Shown: positions 47,558-60,300 of the stretch, in pieces
How positions within the stretch are numbered: position 1 is the first letter of the stretch
Layout: each line of letters opens with the position of its first letter
Origin: Patagioenas fasciata
Taxonomy: Eukaryota > Chordata > Aves > Columbiformes > Columbidae
Direction: 5' to 3'
DNA length: 64,000 nt
Assembly (NCBI RefSeq): GCF_037038585.1
Contig: NC_092522.1
Coordinates: 50,259,161 to 50,323,160 of the forward strand
Made by a program: the position numbers and the translations under genes
The notes under the pieces: model-generated
What the model was told of the DNA's origin: nothing
The model's database searches: none
What the model saw: the letters and a program-made list of their open reading frames with translations, nothing else

Positions 47558-50500
47558 TGAAGGGTCTGGAAGAGCAAAAGTTAAGAAAGTCCCTCTGAAT
47601 TTACTTCCTTGAGTGTCCCTTACAACGTGCTTTACAAGAAAAGATGATCTCTAGAACAATTGTAATTTCTTGATGAAGTTCCCGGTCTGAGTGGCACAAT
47701 TTACAGATGGGCCCTCCATGAACTGCTCTAGGATATGACTCAAAATGGTACCTAATGCCTAAAAGAACATTTTTCTTTGAATGTCTGACAGACTTAAATG
47801 TACTGATTGGACACTGGTGTAAAGCTGAGGTATGTTAGCTGAAGTTAGTGGTCTAGTACTAATGTAATGTTATGAATTTTAAAGCCACAGAAAATCCCTA
47901 ATATTGAGAGAATTTTTGGCTCCAAGATCTACTTTGCTGTTCATTCAACTTCTCTATGCCTTGATGGGTTCAGGATTCCCTGCTAGCTTAATGCAACTTT
48001 ACCAGCAGATGACTTAGGCTTGACATTTGGGGTTGGGCTTTTTCCCTCCATGTAGACAAAGACTGGGCTCTGAGTTACTTTCAGCTTTGGAGGAAGGGGG
48101 TGTGTTATCCTTTCTGCTGCTCAGTAGCAGCATCTGCTGGCTATTGAGGACCAGCTGTACTGTGAAAGAAGTCCAGTTAAAGACATCTGTCTGGAGAACA
48201 GTTAAGAGAACAGGCTTTTCTACAGAGAGATCTTGAGCAACATGTTGTTGAGAAGGAATGAGGTGCTAGAAGTAATTACAGACCATGTGTTCGTTACTCC
48301 AGTAAACCACTTTGGAGCACAAATGAGCCCAAGACTGCTACAATGGTTGGGGTCCCTCCTCCAGCTGAGACCACAAGACGAATAAAACATTTACTGTCAT
48401 TTGGTCTTCACTATTCTGTCCTTTGATGGAGCCAGAGCTTGCAACTGTGACAAACTGCCATAAGAAAGAAGTAGTTTCATTGTTTTTAGTGGGAAGGGTT
48501 TGCAAGACAGAGCAGCAGCACAACTCAGGACTAAGTTCCTCACATCCCAGATAGACCACAGCAGGTTATTCCAGGAGAAATGGCACTTTGCAGTGCCATC
48601 CTCTTACCTGAACAGTTTTACTCACAACTCAGCACTGGCTCAACATATATGGCACAGCTCTCCAGGTTACCACTACTCTGGTTATGTCCTTCTGGCTTGA
48701 GACTCCATGGTTTTATGAATCCCCTTTATTTTCAAGTGGTTACTGTCTGTGAAATGGCAAGAGAGGGAAGCATACTGTGTGGCCCTCATCTCCTTGCAGA
48801 AAAACCTACCCAAATAATCACACATGGGTATCTGAGACACTGTAAACTGAGGATTCCTGCCGATAAGTTATAGAACATTTGGAGGTGTTCAAGAAAAACT
48901 ATGTTAAATGTTTCGTTGCAACTTTCTCGTATCCTGTGATGTTGGGTCAGAAAGCAGCATCACATCACAATAAGTCAGAAGTTGTTTGTGCTACCATTAA
49001 TAGGACATAGTACCTATTCCCATACCACATGGACTAGTGGAAGAAGCAAGGGCTGACTTTCTTAAGAAGCTAAACCAATTGTGAGTACCATCTTTCACAC
49101 ATGAAGAGACACACTCATGAAAAACAAAGGTAATATTTTCAGGGAGATTATAAGAAATACTATTTCTCTCAACATGGCATGATTTGTCTTTCAAAAGTAC
49201 ATTTCTACAGCTGTTGAATTTAAAATATTATTCATGTGAGCACAAAAGTATTATTTTAAATGGTGATTATCATAAATTTGAATACCTTAAAAGATATTTT
49301 GGGGTTTCTAATCAGTTCCTAAAGCACTTACTGTCTGCTTTTGAAGCTAACTTCAATATGAAACTAAGCCTCAGTAATTTCAATATTTTGTAGTTTATCT
49401 TAAGTATTGAAACTTGTTTGCACAAGGGAAATATTCCTTCATTAGTGCAGTTGAGGTAAGAATAAACGCCATAAATACCACAGGCTTAAAGAAGATGAGA
49501 TACTGAGAATTCAAAGATAAAATATTCGATCATTTTCTAATATTTGTCCTCTGAAGTGTTCACAAACACTCTGCCAGATATGTCAGTATCTGATATTTCT
49601 TCTGATCTAAGTAAGCCCCACTACATTCTACAATTCCTAGATCTCTAATAATATTTAAAATAGTCCAAAAAGTTGGCAGCTTTTCAACAAAAAAGGACTG
49701 AACTAAGGTAAGATAATTTTGTCTGTTGAAATTGAAAGGTCAAATAAGATTGGTTGCTATGGAGCAAAATCTCCTTCCCGTTCCTGCTTTGGCATTAGAT
49801 GTTTTTAGGAGGGAATTACTTTAACAACCAGAGGCATTGCCAGGAAAATTTGCTTGTAACTTATATGTGGATGAAAATGTTACGTTATAAACAGTATTTT
49901 GATCTAATTTATTTAAAAAAAATCTTTTGTCATAATGTAGAAGATCCCTACAGATAATTCAGTCATTCTTTTTGATCTTCATTATACATTATCCTTACAG
50001 AGCTTAAAATTTCCAGAGTCTACTGTAAAAAATAACATCCAACCAACTAAAAAAACAAACTAAAAACCAAACAAACAACTTTTAATAGTTCAACAACATA
50101 TTAAAGTGTTTTCACTACATGGATAAGCACCTGAGACTTCAAGGACTCAGAATTTACAGAAGTTCAAGACTGATTAAATGAAATGACTCATATAGTCATG
50201 ATATTTTTCCTGGAGGTGTAAGAAAAAAAATATTGGGTAATGACTATAAAGACCAAGTGATAACTTATCTTTTGCATATTTTGTTGTGTTCTTTCAGCTA
50301 CAAGCTGAGTGATTAGCTGTACGGAAATATTCACACTTCTATCTAGAAAAACGTTCCACCAATTTTTTTCTGTTTACTTGGTGTATACATCAGAGACACC
50401 ATCAGCTTCTCAGCCAAGGATGCTGATGCAAAAAGAATGCAGCTGAAAGACAAATAATTCACTGACTCCTTGATGTTTTCTAAGCAGAATAAGCTGTGTA

Positions 50501-50729
50501 TAACAAACACCAGATAACCATAATATGAGACAACAGTAACAATGGAGGAAAAAGATATACACTTTTAATGAAGTCCATAATTGTTTTCTCAGTGAAAGAG
50601 GCACAAGTATATTGTTGGTGAGACACAAAGATCTATTCTTTCCAAGATGTGTTATCTAACTGTGGAGGGATCTTGGAAAGCAACAATATTTAATTTCCTG
50701 TCATGGTCAAGGATCTGTTTGAAAAACAC

Positions 50730-50775
50730 GACTAAACCGGAAGTTATATACTTCTGCTACTTTCGCGGCCTCTGC
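50730..50775. promoter_or_regulatory. ETS and E2F-like site pair in AT-rich DNA
   Basis: ACCGGAAGT at 50736-50744 is a full ETS (GABP/ELK type) site. TTTCGCGG at 50761-50768 is E2F-like. Both contain CpG in a region with almost none. This pair is typical of housekeeping promoters, but no gene is evident. Confidence 0.2.
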
Positions 50776-53700
50776 CAAGGTTTTTATTTCTTTCCATCTT
50801 TCTTAAGACCTAAAAATGTTTTAAAGGTTTTCTTCTTATAAATCATATTGAAATTATTACTCAGGTTTTATGCTTAATAGTCCACCTCATGTAAATGGCA
50901 AATTCTACATCAACTTCAGCACATTTTATGACAAATATTGCTGATTTTCCTGAGCCATGCAAAATAAATCTGTTGTTCATCCTAGAGCAGACCTCCCCTT
51001 CTTAAAGGCTGGATCTTGTTTCCTGATTCAATGTTAAAATAGTAGTTCTTACATAGACAAATAACTAGCAAATCAAAATACAGAAATAGTACGTAAACTC
51101 AGGCTTTGATGATGCCTCCACCTCTGGTTGTCTAAGGGCAACATTTCAAATATTGTTAGCATTTAGCCTAGGATGAACTTCAGAAATAAAAGCACCTTTA
51201 CCCACCCAAATGTTGATTAGGTGGAATAATCCTTGCCACAGCTCTTTTAAACCCTGCAGCTGAAATAATTTCTGCAAAAAAATTGCAAAAGTTTGTGATT
51301 TTTTAGTTTTAAATAAGCAACTTAATGGGATTGTTTGGGATGAGACGCATAAGACTTCATCTCAAAAAAAAACCAACAGGGGGTTGAGGTGAAAAAAGAG
51401 TCTTTAGAAAAAGTAGCTCAGCTTCAGGGAGTTTAAGCACTCAAAAATATGCGCTTTATTTCCTATAACAGTTTGTTGCCTTCCTTATCCCATGCTGTTC
51501 AGTGCACAAGCAGAAGTTTCACCGCAAATCCAGTGGAGCTTCCACCTATTTTGAGGGACCTCTCCCCATCTTTATTATCTTTCATGGATAAGGAGATGTT
51601 AGAGCAGGCCTGCCCCTGCCATTAAGGGAGCACACGTCTCTTTCAAACTCTGTCCCACAGATGTGGAAAAGTCCTTTTCTTGAAATCCTTTAGACCTCTC
51701 AGCTCCTCCAATACAGGAATACAATTTTGCCAAGTTGCTTGTGAACTGGACACATTCTCTGTGCTCCCCCAACCACTTCAAGGTAGCTTGGTTAAAACCC
51801 ATGTTTGGCAAATGAGCAGCCCTACATGAGGGCTGTTTGCTTCAGGACCCTGGTCTGAAGTCAACACCCACTGACCTTTTGCAAGAAAATGTATTGCTAC
51901 TCCTACAATGAATGTTACATTTCCCCCAACATCTCTTTCCAGAAGTTTTCTTTCTTACATTCATTTTTCTCACACAATGCAAAAGCAGAAAAGCAGAGGC
52001 CCAGGTTAAACCATGTTTTAAAAGACAAAGTCTCACGTACAAACCTACATTAATGATTTTCATTTCAGATGTGGAATTTACTGCAGTCTTGGGACATCAC
52101 AAAAGAAAAAATATTTTTTTTTCTCCCTGTTTTGTGGTAAGATTTTGCTACAAGACTGTGACTTATGGATAAAATCTACTCTGAAAAACTAGGTTTAAAC
52201 AACAGTTATATTGTTTAATGTCACTCTGCTAAGTCTGGATTCATTGATTCACCCTTCGTGTTACTGTTGTAACAAATCCAAGAAACAGAGGCTGGTCTCT
52301 TCTAACTGCAGGCGGGTGGGATGCTATGTGCCAGCCCTCTTCTGCCTCTCACATGCCTGGAGCTCAGCTTCTTTTATCCAGCTCCACCACAGAGCAAGTG
52401 AGGGAGGGAAACACCTTGACTTCTGTTACTCACCTGGCTGACAAGGGCACAATCCATCACTGAAACAGCCTCGTTTCAAGAATTCAGAACAAAACAAAAT
52501 AGCCACAAGAATCAAAACTCTTCAAAATGAATGTCCAAGCACAATTTTCACAGTACTGTCTGGAACAAGCTCCCAATGTAAATTTAACAGCAAAATCCTT
52601 TGTTGCCAAATTAAGCTCTCATGTAAACATGTTTTTACTTCAGAAAAGTTCAAGCAAGGCTGAGAGGGAGGGTGGAGAGAGTTTGAAAGAATCCCAGTCA
52701 GGTTGCATACAAAAGGAAGGAGGAGACTAGTATTTTGAACATAAGTTTGGTAGGAGGGAAACCCAACACTGTATTAGTTAAAGAATTGGCAAATCAGAGT
52801 TGGAGCAAATTTGAGAGCTCATTAATGACTCCAGTACGAGTCCTCTGGAGCAGACACTTGAACAGAACAAGTGAGATCCATCATCTGGTAGGGGTGCACA
52901 AAATGCCAGTGTGAAATCTAGCATACCATTGAAATCCTGAGTCCTGCCTTCTGCCAATTTTCTGGTCTCGCTTGGACATGTTGTAGTCATGCTTAGGAGT
53001 TGGTCTGATGTTACCGTTTAAGACTGGATGTCTGTAGTGGGTCAATAAAGACCACAAGATACTTGTATTTAACAAACAGAAGTTCATGACAGGGCAGACC
53101 CCGCAGAGCCTTCTCAAAATAGAGCTTCTCCTACCTTCACACACACATTATTGTTGGATAAATCAAGCAAATCTACAGCCCCACATGTTTACCTGTCTGT
53201 TCTTAAAATGCCTTTACCTGGGGTTTGGATTGCTGCTGCAACCACTTCCTTTTTCATTCTTTTGCTGATTACAATGTGTTACACTGCATCAAGGAAGTAA
53301 AGTGATAAAACCACATTTTTTTCTATTGTGAAGTAACTGGAATTTATTTTCTGGTCTTCCGTTAATTATAAACTTTCAGGATGAAAATATTTCTGATAGT
53401 CACCTTGGTTAATGAGCTTCTGTATTTGGTCATTTGTCTGATAAAAGGCACCATGCTGCAGGTATGCCTGTCTCAGGTGTATCAACTAGTGCTTTTGCTG
53501 TCCTTTCTTGTGGAGGAAGGTTTGGAGGTTTGGAAAAAAGAAATGAGGCCATGAATTAATTCTCTCAGATAAATGCTGGCAACACAACTAACACTGAGCA
53601 CTGCTTATTTCAGAGGCACAATTGAAAGAAGAAATATGTTTGGGAGGTTGAGTGGGAAAAATTAGGTAGGCTGCAGGTTCACAACTGTTGTAATGCTTTT

Positions 53701-55840
53701 TTATGGCTACCTGTAACATGTACATTCAATATTAGTTTGCTGGCCATCTGTCAGGCTTGATTAATAAATGGTTTGACCCAGTTCCTTCTGCTGGTCTACA
53801 TTTCAGTTCCAGGGCCTGCTACTCTTTCAGCGATGGAGATGAGGATTTGATGAGGACTTGCTTCCCCTCCCCTCCTTGGCATGCCTTCCTCAGCCACCAC
53901 CGGAGTCTCACATTGCTGACCACAGGTATCCCCACAGCTCCCCCAGCCACACCAGCCCTCTTTGGGTGAAGACAACACATGGAAGAAGAGCTCTGCTCTC
54001 CCCATGGGCTCATGCCACGGGCATCTGGGAAAGGAGCTTCTACCTCTGCCCCCCACAGATGGTCCCTCACCTTGTTCCTCATGGGATGATGGCTTCCACA
54101 GAGGTGACCACAATTCAGAGCTGCCATGGCAATCCATTCCTCTTTAAATTTTGTGAAAGATGCCCTTCATTTTCCAACAATAACTCGTCCTGTTGGCTAC
54201 CGTCTAGATGGTCACAGAGTCATACTCTCTGGAGTATCCATCTTCAACTTGATTGCGAGGAGTGAGTTTCTCTCCCAGTCTAGCCTGTGGTAGAAAAACA
54301 CAATAATGCATATTTAATCACATAACAAAACCTCCCCAAATGTCCTTCCTGTGCAAGTATTATATAAACATGCTTTTTCTGATTTTCTGAATGTTTCCAG
54401 CAAACCCATGAAAAACTTCTTAGCAGTGTCACAGGATCCAATGTTAGGACATTTTGCCTGATTTGCGTCACAAACACTTTCTCTCACATAATTTTGTAAC
54501 ACCATTCTTTCATCCTTCCTGTGTTAGTAGGGATTATTCCTCTCTCCTTTGAATTTACAACTTGAAGATGGATATCAGCAGTATCTCACACATACTGCAC
54601 AGGGATTCTCATCTTCCCCTCTGCCTAACATGGGTTTTCCGCACATGAAATATCATATAATCTAAGTTTTGTTTGTTATTCTTTTGTGCTGCCAAAACAT
54701 ACATGTTTTACTATTTGATATTGTTATTAAGTACTTTGTAGGTCCTTCTGATGTTTCTGCTTTTTATGTCTCCTTTTAATACCTACTTGTCTAAATGTTC
54801 GGTGTGTGTTTGATGCAGTTTGGATTCTTTTTTGTTATGCACTTCACACATCTCAAACTCTTCCCATTTATCTTTGGGTTTTTTCCTCTGTCTTCACTGG
54901 TGTTTATGTCACCACAAACTGAATATAACCTGCAGACATAATATACTGTTTATCACATCCAGCCCTGGTGGCACCCAACTGGACCTATCGCAGCTCAGGA
55001 CATCACGATTTCTGGTTATTTGCTGTTTGTCTCAACCAGCCAATTCCTAGACTTTGGCGTTTTTATCTAGGCTGGAATCAATTTGAATTTCACTTTTGCA
55101 GGCTAATGTTATGAGGCAAGGTGTCAAATGACTTAAGAAAATGCATCCACTGTACCACTTTCATTCCACTGTAATTAGACTTTAAAAACTATCAGCTCTG
55201 CCAGGTATAATTTGATTTCTGGAAACCTACTCAGAGAGTGGCGTGATCTGGAACGAACCTTGTATGAAGTGCCAGTAACTCTTACATGCTAATACCTGTC
55301 TACATCCCTAACTCTATCCCTAAATGTGAAGAAAGAGAAATTAAACTGTAAAATGAGAATTACTGTGTTTACTTGTTTCTGAAAAGTGCTAAGGATTAAC
55401 ACTAAAAAAAAAAAAAAAAAGCAACACTGTTATTTTAAATCCCCAATCTTCTGTTAGAGTCAAGTCCATTAACCTAGTGAACGCATTCATGCTATGATTA
55501 TAGTCTTTGATAGTGCTGAAGGTTTCAGATTCCTTCAGAATTCTCACTACAAAATTCATAGTACATTAGTAAGAATCAAACCAAACTTTTAATATCAGCC
55601 TCACTACTTATTCCTTAAAAGCAATCCTAGCTCACATTTCAACTTCTCTTTGTAGTTCAAGATCGCTTTGACTCTGTGTACATATTTACCCAAGGTTCAG
55701 TGTAGGTTCATCAGGTTCCCTTAAACTTTAGAAACTTTTAATCTTAGCTCACCAACTTCTGTATCTATATTTTTTCCTCATGTTCCTGCAGCTGTTTTTT
55801 CTCCACAGTTGCAGAGATAGTTGTCTACCTTGAAGCTGCT
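50775..55840. other. Unique gene-free sequence
   Basis: No exon or element is recognised. 53.75-54.2 kb is GC-richer with overlapping frames of up to 135 codons on both strands but is poor in CpG. The rest is AT-rich. Confidence 0.65.
55404..55420. repeat. Poly-A tract (17)
   Basis: Seventeen A between ACACT and GCAACACT; the flanks do not form a target duplication. Confidence 0.9.
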
Positions 55841-55844
55841 GGGG

Positions 55845-57342
55845 TGACAACATGGCAGTGCGCAAGAAATCCAGGAGATTTCTGGAATGCATTAATGGCA
55901 ACTTTCTGAAAAAGGTGACTGAGGAGCTGACAAGGGGAGATGGACCTTGTACCTACAATGAAGGTAGAAATGTGTGGGGATACGAAGGTTTGGGGCAACC
56001 TTGACTGCAGTGATCATGGGATGGTGCAGTTCAGGATTCTGAGGCTAGGACATAAAGCAAGCTCACCACCTTCAGCTTCAGGAGAACAGACTTCGGCCTC
56101 TTCAGGATCCCATGGGAGACAGCCCTGAAGAGAAGAGGGGTACAGGACATCTGTTTGATTTTCAAGAATCATCTCCTCCAGGCCCACAAGTGGTCCACAC
56201 CAATGTGCAGGAAATCAAGCAAATGTGACAAGAGGCCTGTGTAGGTGACCAAGAAGCTACTGACAAAACTCAGACAAGAAAGACTGTACAAGAGGTAAAA
56301 GCAGGATCAGGTGATCCAGCAGGAATACAAAAACATGGCATTCTGAGATGAGGTTAGAAAAGCCAAAGATCATCTGGAGTTGAATCTGGTGAGGAACATG
56401 GAACATTAACAGGATGGGCTTTTGCAGATATATTGTCAGCAAAAGGGAGAGGCCAATATCATTGTGAAATGTCTTTGAAATATCCTAGTGACTGGGGAAA
56501 ATTGCAAAGGATAGGAAGAAAGCAAATGTCACCTGAAGAAGGGCAAGGAGAAGAACCCAGAAACTAATGGATGGTCAACCTTACCTCAATGATGAAGTGA
56601 ATATTCCTGGAAGCCATTTTCAAATATTAAGGACAAGAAGGTGATTTGGAGTGGTTAACATGGATTTGCAACAGGGAAACAATGTTTGACCAATTTAATA
56701 GCCTTCTACAATGAAATGACTGGCTGGGTGGATGAGGTGAGAGTGGTAGAAGCTGTGTCTCTTGCCTACAGTAAAGCTTTCAACACTGTTACAAAATACA
56801 CATATAAGAACTGATGAAATATGGACTAGTTAAATGTGCAGTTAAATGGATTGAAAACTGGCTAAATTGTTGGGCTCAAAATATTGTGATGGGTGGCATG
56901 AAGTACTGCTGGAGCCCAATCATGAATGGTGTACTCCAGAGAACTGTATTGGGACCAAGGGGCTGTTCAACCTGGAGAGGAAAAGGCTCAGGGTGCTTTC
57001 TATTGATGTGTATAGATACCTAATGGTGAGGAGTAAAGAAGAAGGAGACAGACTCTTCTCAGTGGTGCCCAGTGATGGGAAAAGAGGCAATGGGCAGAAA
57101 GTGACATACAGGAAATCCCATCTAAATGCAACAAAACCCCTTTTTTAAGGTTAGTGTAGTAAAACCCTGGAACAGGTTACCCAGGGAGGATGCGCAGTCT
57201 CCATTCTTGGCAATATTAAAAACGTGACTGGATACAGTCCTGGGCATGCTACTCTAGATGCCCCTGTTTTCACCAGGCAGCTGGATTAGGCAGTCTCCAG
57301 GAGTCCCTTCCCATCTCAGCTATTCTGTGCAATTCTGTGAAA
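55845..57342 (+). mobile_element. CR1 LINE, old, internally deleted
   Basis: The copy begins in the region between endonuclease and reverse transcriptase (GGCAACTTTCTG, GACTGCAGTGATCATGGGATG, CAGGATTCTGAGG in CR1 order). It runs through the start of RT and ends with two octamers ATTCTGTG near 57324-57340. At 56963-56971 the word CTGTTCAAC joins RT motif B directly to the distal C-terminal region. In the copy at 17 kb these points are about 565 bases apart, so motif C and the thumb are missing. A shorter stretch near 56455-56500 also looks compressed. Heavy substitution indicates age. Confidence 0.92.
56814..57148 (+). pseudogene. CR1 ORF2 fragments flanking an internal deletion
   Basis: The first fragment has KWIENWLN and NGVLQRTVLGP, corresponding to RWTENWLN and [10 protein letters not shown] of CR1 reverse transcriptase. 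In another frame the second has GLFNLERKRL, DRLFSVVPSDGKRGNG and KSHLN, the C-terminal block. The catalytic FADD region between them is gone. Frame changes and stops surround both pieces, so the copy is dead. Confidence 0.88.
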
Positions 57343-58486
57343 GAAATCCGCAGGTTTCATCCACATAGGCTGTTGCAAAGTGACAAGAGAAGTCTCTTAG
57401 AAACCACTTCTGTATCTTCTATGGCCACTTTTCTCCTACTCTAAGTTTGTCTTGGCATCCCAGCCTTCCCTGTGCTAAACAGAGGTATCCACAGAGTTTT
57501 GATCACCCGTGAAACCTTGGCTCCAATAAGTAATTTATCCTCAACGGCCTTGAAATAAAGATTTGTTTTGATTTTTAGGACAAGATCCAGCTGACTTCTA
57601 CTGATGACAGATTTCTGGTTTGCTCTTGTCATTCACAGATTTGCAAAAAAACCCAACCCAATTAATACAAACATTTTGATTTATTTGAATTGTGTTCCTT
57701 ATGTCAGCTTACCGCTCCAAGAGGTCCACTGTGGAGTGTGCTGCTGTTGGTGCTCTCTGTCTCCTCTGATGTTTGACATGACTTTGGAAAGTTAGCAAGG
57801 AAACACAGGATCCCCTGCCTTCAATATACTGTATTCTATAGTCAGCTGAACAAACTAATGTAGTGGAATAAATGACCCAGTTAGTACCAGTGATGAGGTC
57901 GTTGCTTCAGCTGCACCACACTGTGACAGACAAGCTGAAGAACTGATGAAGGCTGACATTGAAACTCCTGGCTTGGACGCAATGCAGCTGGCATGTGTGA
58001 GAGGTTCGCAGTTAAGGAGGTAGGCATAAAGGACAGCAGCATCTGGGTACAGCAGCTTCTTAGTGGGAACCTCGCTATGGTGAAGCAGGTTAAATGCTGC
58101 AAGTCTGCAGCTGTGAGCTCATGCATAGCAATCCTAGACCTGCCTTGTCCTTACACATGCTTTCTGGGTCCAGGAAACCTAATAAATGCTTTGTGACCTC
58201 CCTCTCACACTCTGCTTAGGAAGTGAGGTTAGAAAACGTAACCATGAAGTAGCAGGACAGCCAATCCCTGTCAGGCACAGCTAGAAAGCTGGTGGCCATC
58301 AGGGCCTGTGTATACCAGGTGAAGAGAAGGTAGGTTTTGCTTTTTTGATGTTCTCAAAACTACCTTAGGATCTGAGAGAACTAGAAGAGAGTTCCAGCTC
58401 TGCCATAATTTGTTCGAGTCAGGCTGGTGCCAGAGCTCCATGGAAAGTTCAGAATGAACCTGAATTCTGTGAAAACCATGCACGCA

Positions 58487-58503
58487 CCCCCCCCCCCCCC
58501 CCC
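58487..58503. repeat. Poly-C tract (17)
   Basis: Seventeen C following CACGCA, the only long C run in the window. G/C homopolymers of this length are rare in vertebrate DNA and prone to slippage and sequencing error. Confidence 0.92.
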
Positions 58504-58746
58504 TTCCATTGTATGCTGTGACATGCATTCTCCTCTCTGTGTTTCCTGCTGGAGCTCAGGATTTCACAAGCACTGGAATCCAATAGAGGACAGGGGAAAA
58601 CCAGTTCCTGTTGTGTCACCGGCTGCTGCCCATTTCCTTCAGTGGCTTTCAGCTGTGTGCTGGTTCTTGTTTGGCATGTGGGAGACTTTCCACTGCCTGG
58701 TATTGTTTGACTCATAGGCTTAAATTTTGTAAATAACTTTTGAAAT

Positions 58747-58778
58747 GTGCTGATATGTTTTATGAAGCATATCAGTAT
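58747..58778. repeat. Short hairpin, 8-bp perfect core
   Basis: CTGATATG (58750-58757) pairs with CATATCAG (58768-58775). Wobble and A-T pairs on both sides extend it to about 14 pairs around a 4-base loop. Confidence 0.75.
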
Positions 58779-59965
58779 TACACATCTAAAACATGCCTGC
58801 AAGGGATCTTATATTGCTTTCCTGTGACAGGGTGGTGAGACAGAGAACAGCCACAGACTCGTTGCAGCACAGTTCAATGTGCTGTAGGGAGCCAAGAGCA
58901 GGGCAGGATGCCTTTCCAAGTGGCAAAGATGAAGTGGCATACCTGCATTACCAAGGGATGATACATCACTGCTGTAGTCTGAATGAGTAACTATGAGAGT
59001 GAAAAGCAAATAACCCCCCTGAAGAAATATACAGGCTTTGCAGGAACCATTACTTCCTCTTGAGTAAGGTGCAGCCCCTAAAGTCTGTTGCGACTTGTCA
59101 GGATTAGATGAATGACATAGATGGGCTTGGCACTGGCTTAATTTCATTTCATTCCATTCATTCTTCTCTCCATAATATCTCTAAGGGGCAGCATTGAGAC
59201 CATGTAGCGGGAAAGCAGTTGCAGGAATGAGGGCTGTACCTATCCCAGCTGTAGGCACAGAGAGGAGTAGAGGGTGCAAAGACAAATTGTCATGGCTGAA
59301 AAAAAATCGGGAGGAGTAGCTGGAGCCATGTGTCTACTGGTTTCCTTTTCTTTTGTCTCTGCATGGCCAGTGGCATAGCCTTTCTTCTTTTCTTGCATGG
59401 TACTTTTCAGAGGCAATTCCTACCATCAGTGCCCTTTTGAGGAAGAATACCTGTTCAGTGACTGGAAGGCTAAAAGAAGCTGGTGGTGATGAGCAGCAGC
59501 AAGATAATCTGGGAAGAGGCTGCTGGTTCTCTGCAGCAGCTAGCTTTTAAGTTTTCAGGTGCTTTTCAGATGTGTTTATATCTCTGGGTGTGTCTCAAAG
59601 CAAAAGTACAAATTAGCTTTGACTAAAACAATGCCATTCATACTGACTGAGTTACAAAGCCTCTGAGAGGTTTTGGTAGCTTCAGCAGCAGAGGTGTTGC
59701 AAAGGGAGAGGAAAGGGAAGCCAGGAAAGTGTCCCTGTGTCTCTGGGCTGCCTGGGGACCCTGATTGTACTGCCCCGAAGGTGCAGAGGCTGTTATGTAT
59801 CTCAAAAGGGTCTGATGCTGGCTAATGATACCAAATGTGCATTTGCTGAAGAAGGCAAGGAGAATACACCCGCTATCACTAATCCAGCATAGAATACATG
59901 CGTATTTCCTACCACAAACTAATGAGTGCAGCCCCAGTTCCCCCACCCCGCACCACCACCCCCCC

Positions 59966-60034
59966 AATCCCATCCCATCCATCCCATCCCATCCCATCCC
60001 ATCCCATCCCATCCCATCCCATCCCATCCCATCC
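59966..60034. repeat. (ATCCC)n pentanucleotide satellite
   Basis: Ten uninterrupted ATCCC units span 59981-60030, with two or three imperfect units and one ATCC interruption upstream. The stretch before it (59938-59965) is C-rich. The opposite strand reads GGGAT and is G-rich. Confidence 0.95.
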
Positions 60035-60224
60035 ATGTTGCCTCTGTGACCAGCTTTGAAGATGTGACAAGCAAATGGAAGCTATCCAGTATTCCTTCCT
60101 ATGTTCAATGCTCATCATACAGTCATGGGTCAACATACAGCCATATGGCTGATGACACACAACCCTTGGTCTGAATGTAGAGAAATTAAACCCCTTCAGG
60201 GCATTGCTCTTTCTAAACTGTAGT

Positions 60225-60300
60225 ACAAAAGCACTTCACAAATACCGATGACCTTCTCTGCACAACCGCAAAGCTGGGGAAATGAGGAGCAGAAACCTAA
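60225..60300. mobile_element. Possible ancient SINE/LINE tail
   Basis: GCACTTCACAAATA followed about 40 bases later by GGGGAAATGAGGAGCAGAA is the word order of old amniote MIR/L2-type tails. Divergence is high and I cannot confirm it by eye. Confidence 0.2.

Larger units (their letters stand above)
45975..50730. other. Unique gene-free sequence with clustered inverted repeats
   Basis: No exon or transposon is recognised. Three inverted repeats (listed separately) fall within 450 bases at 47.1-47.6 kb. CATGTATCT is tandemly duplicated near 46503-46520. Confidence 0.6.

Noticed and set aside
59638..60160. Frames with MGWDG or IPSHP repeats
   Set aside because: They are only translations of the ATCCC satellite.
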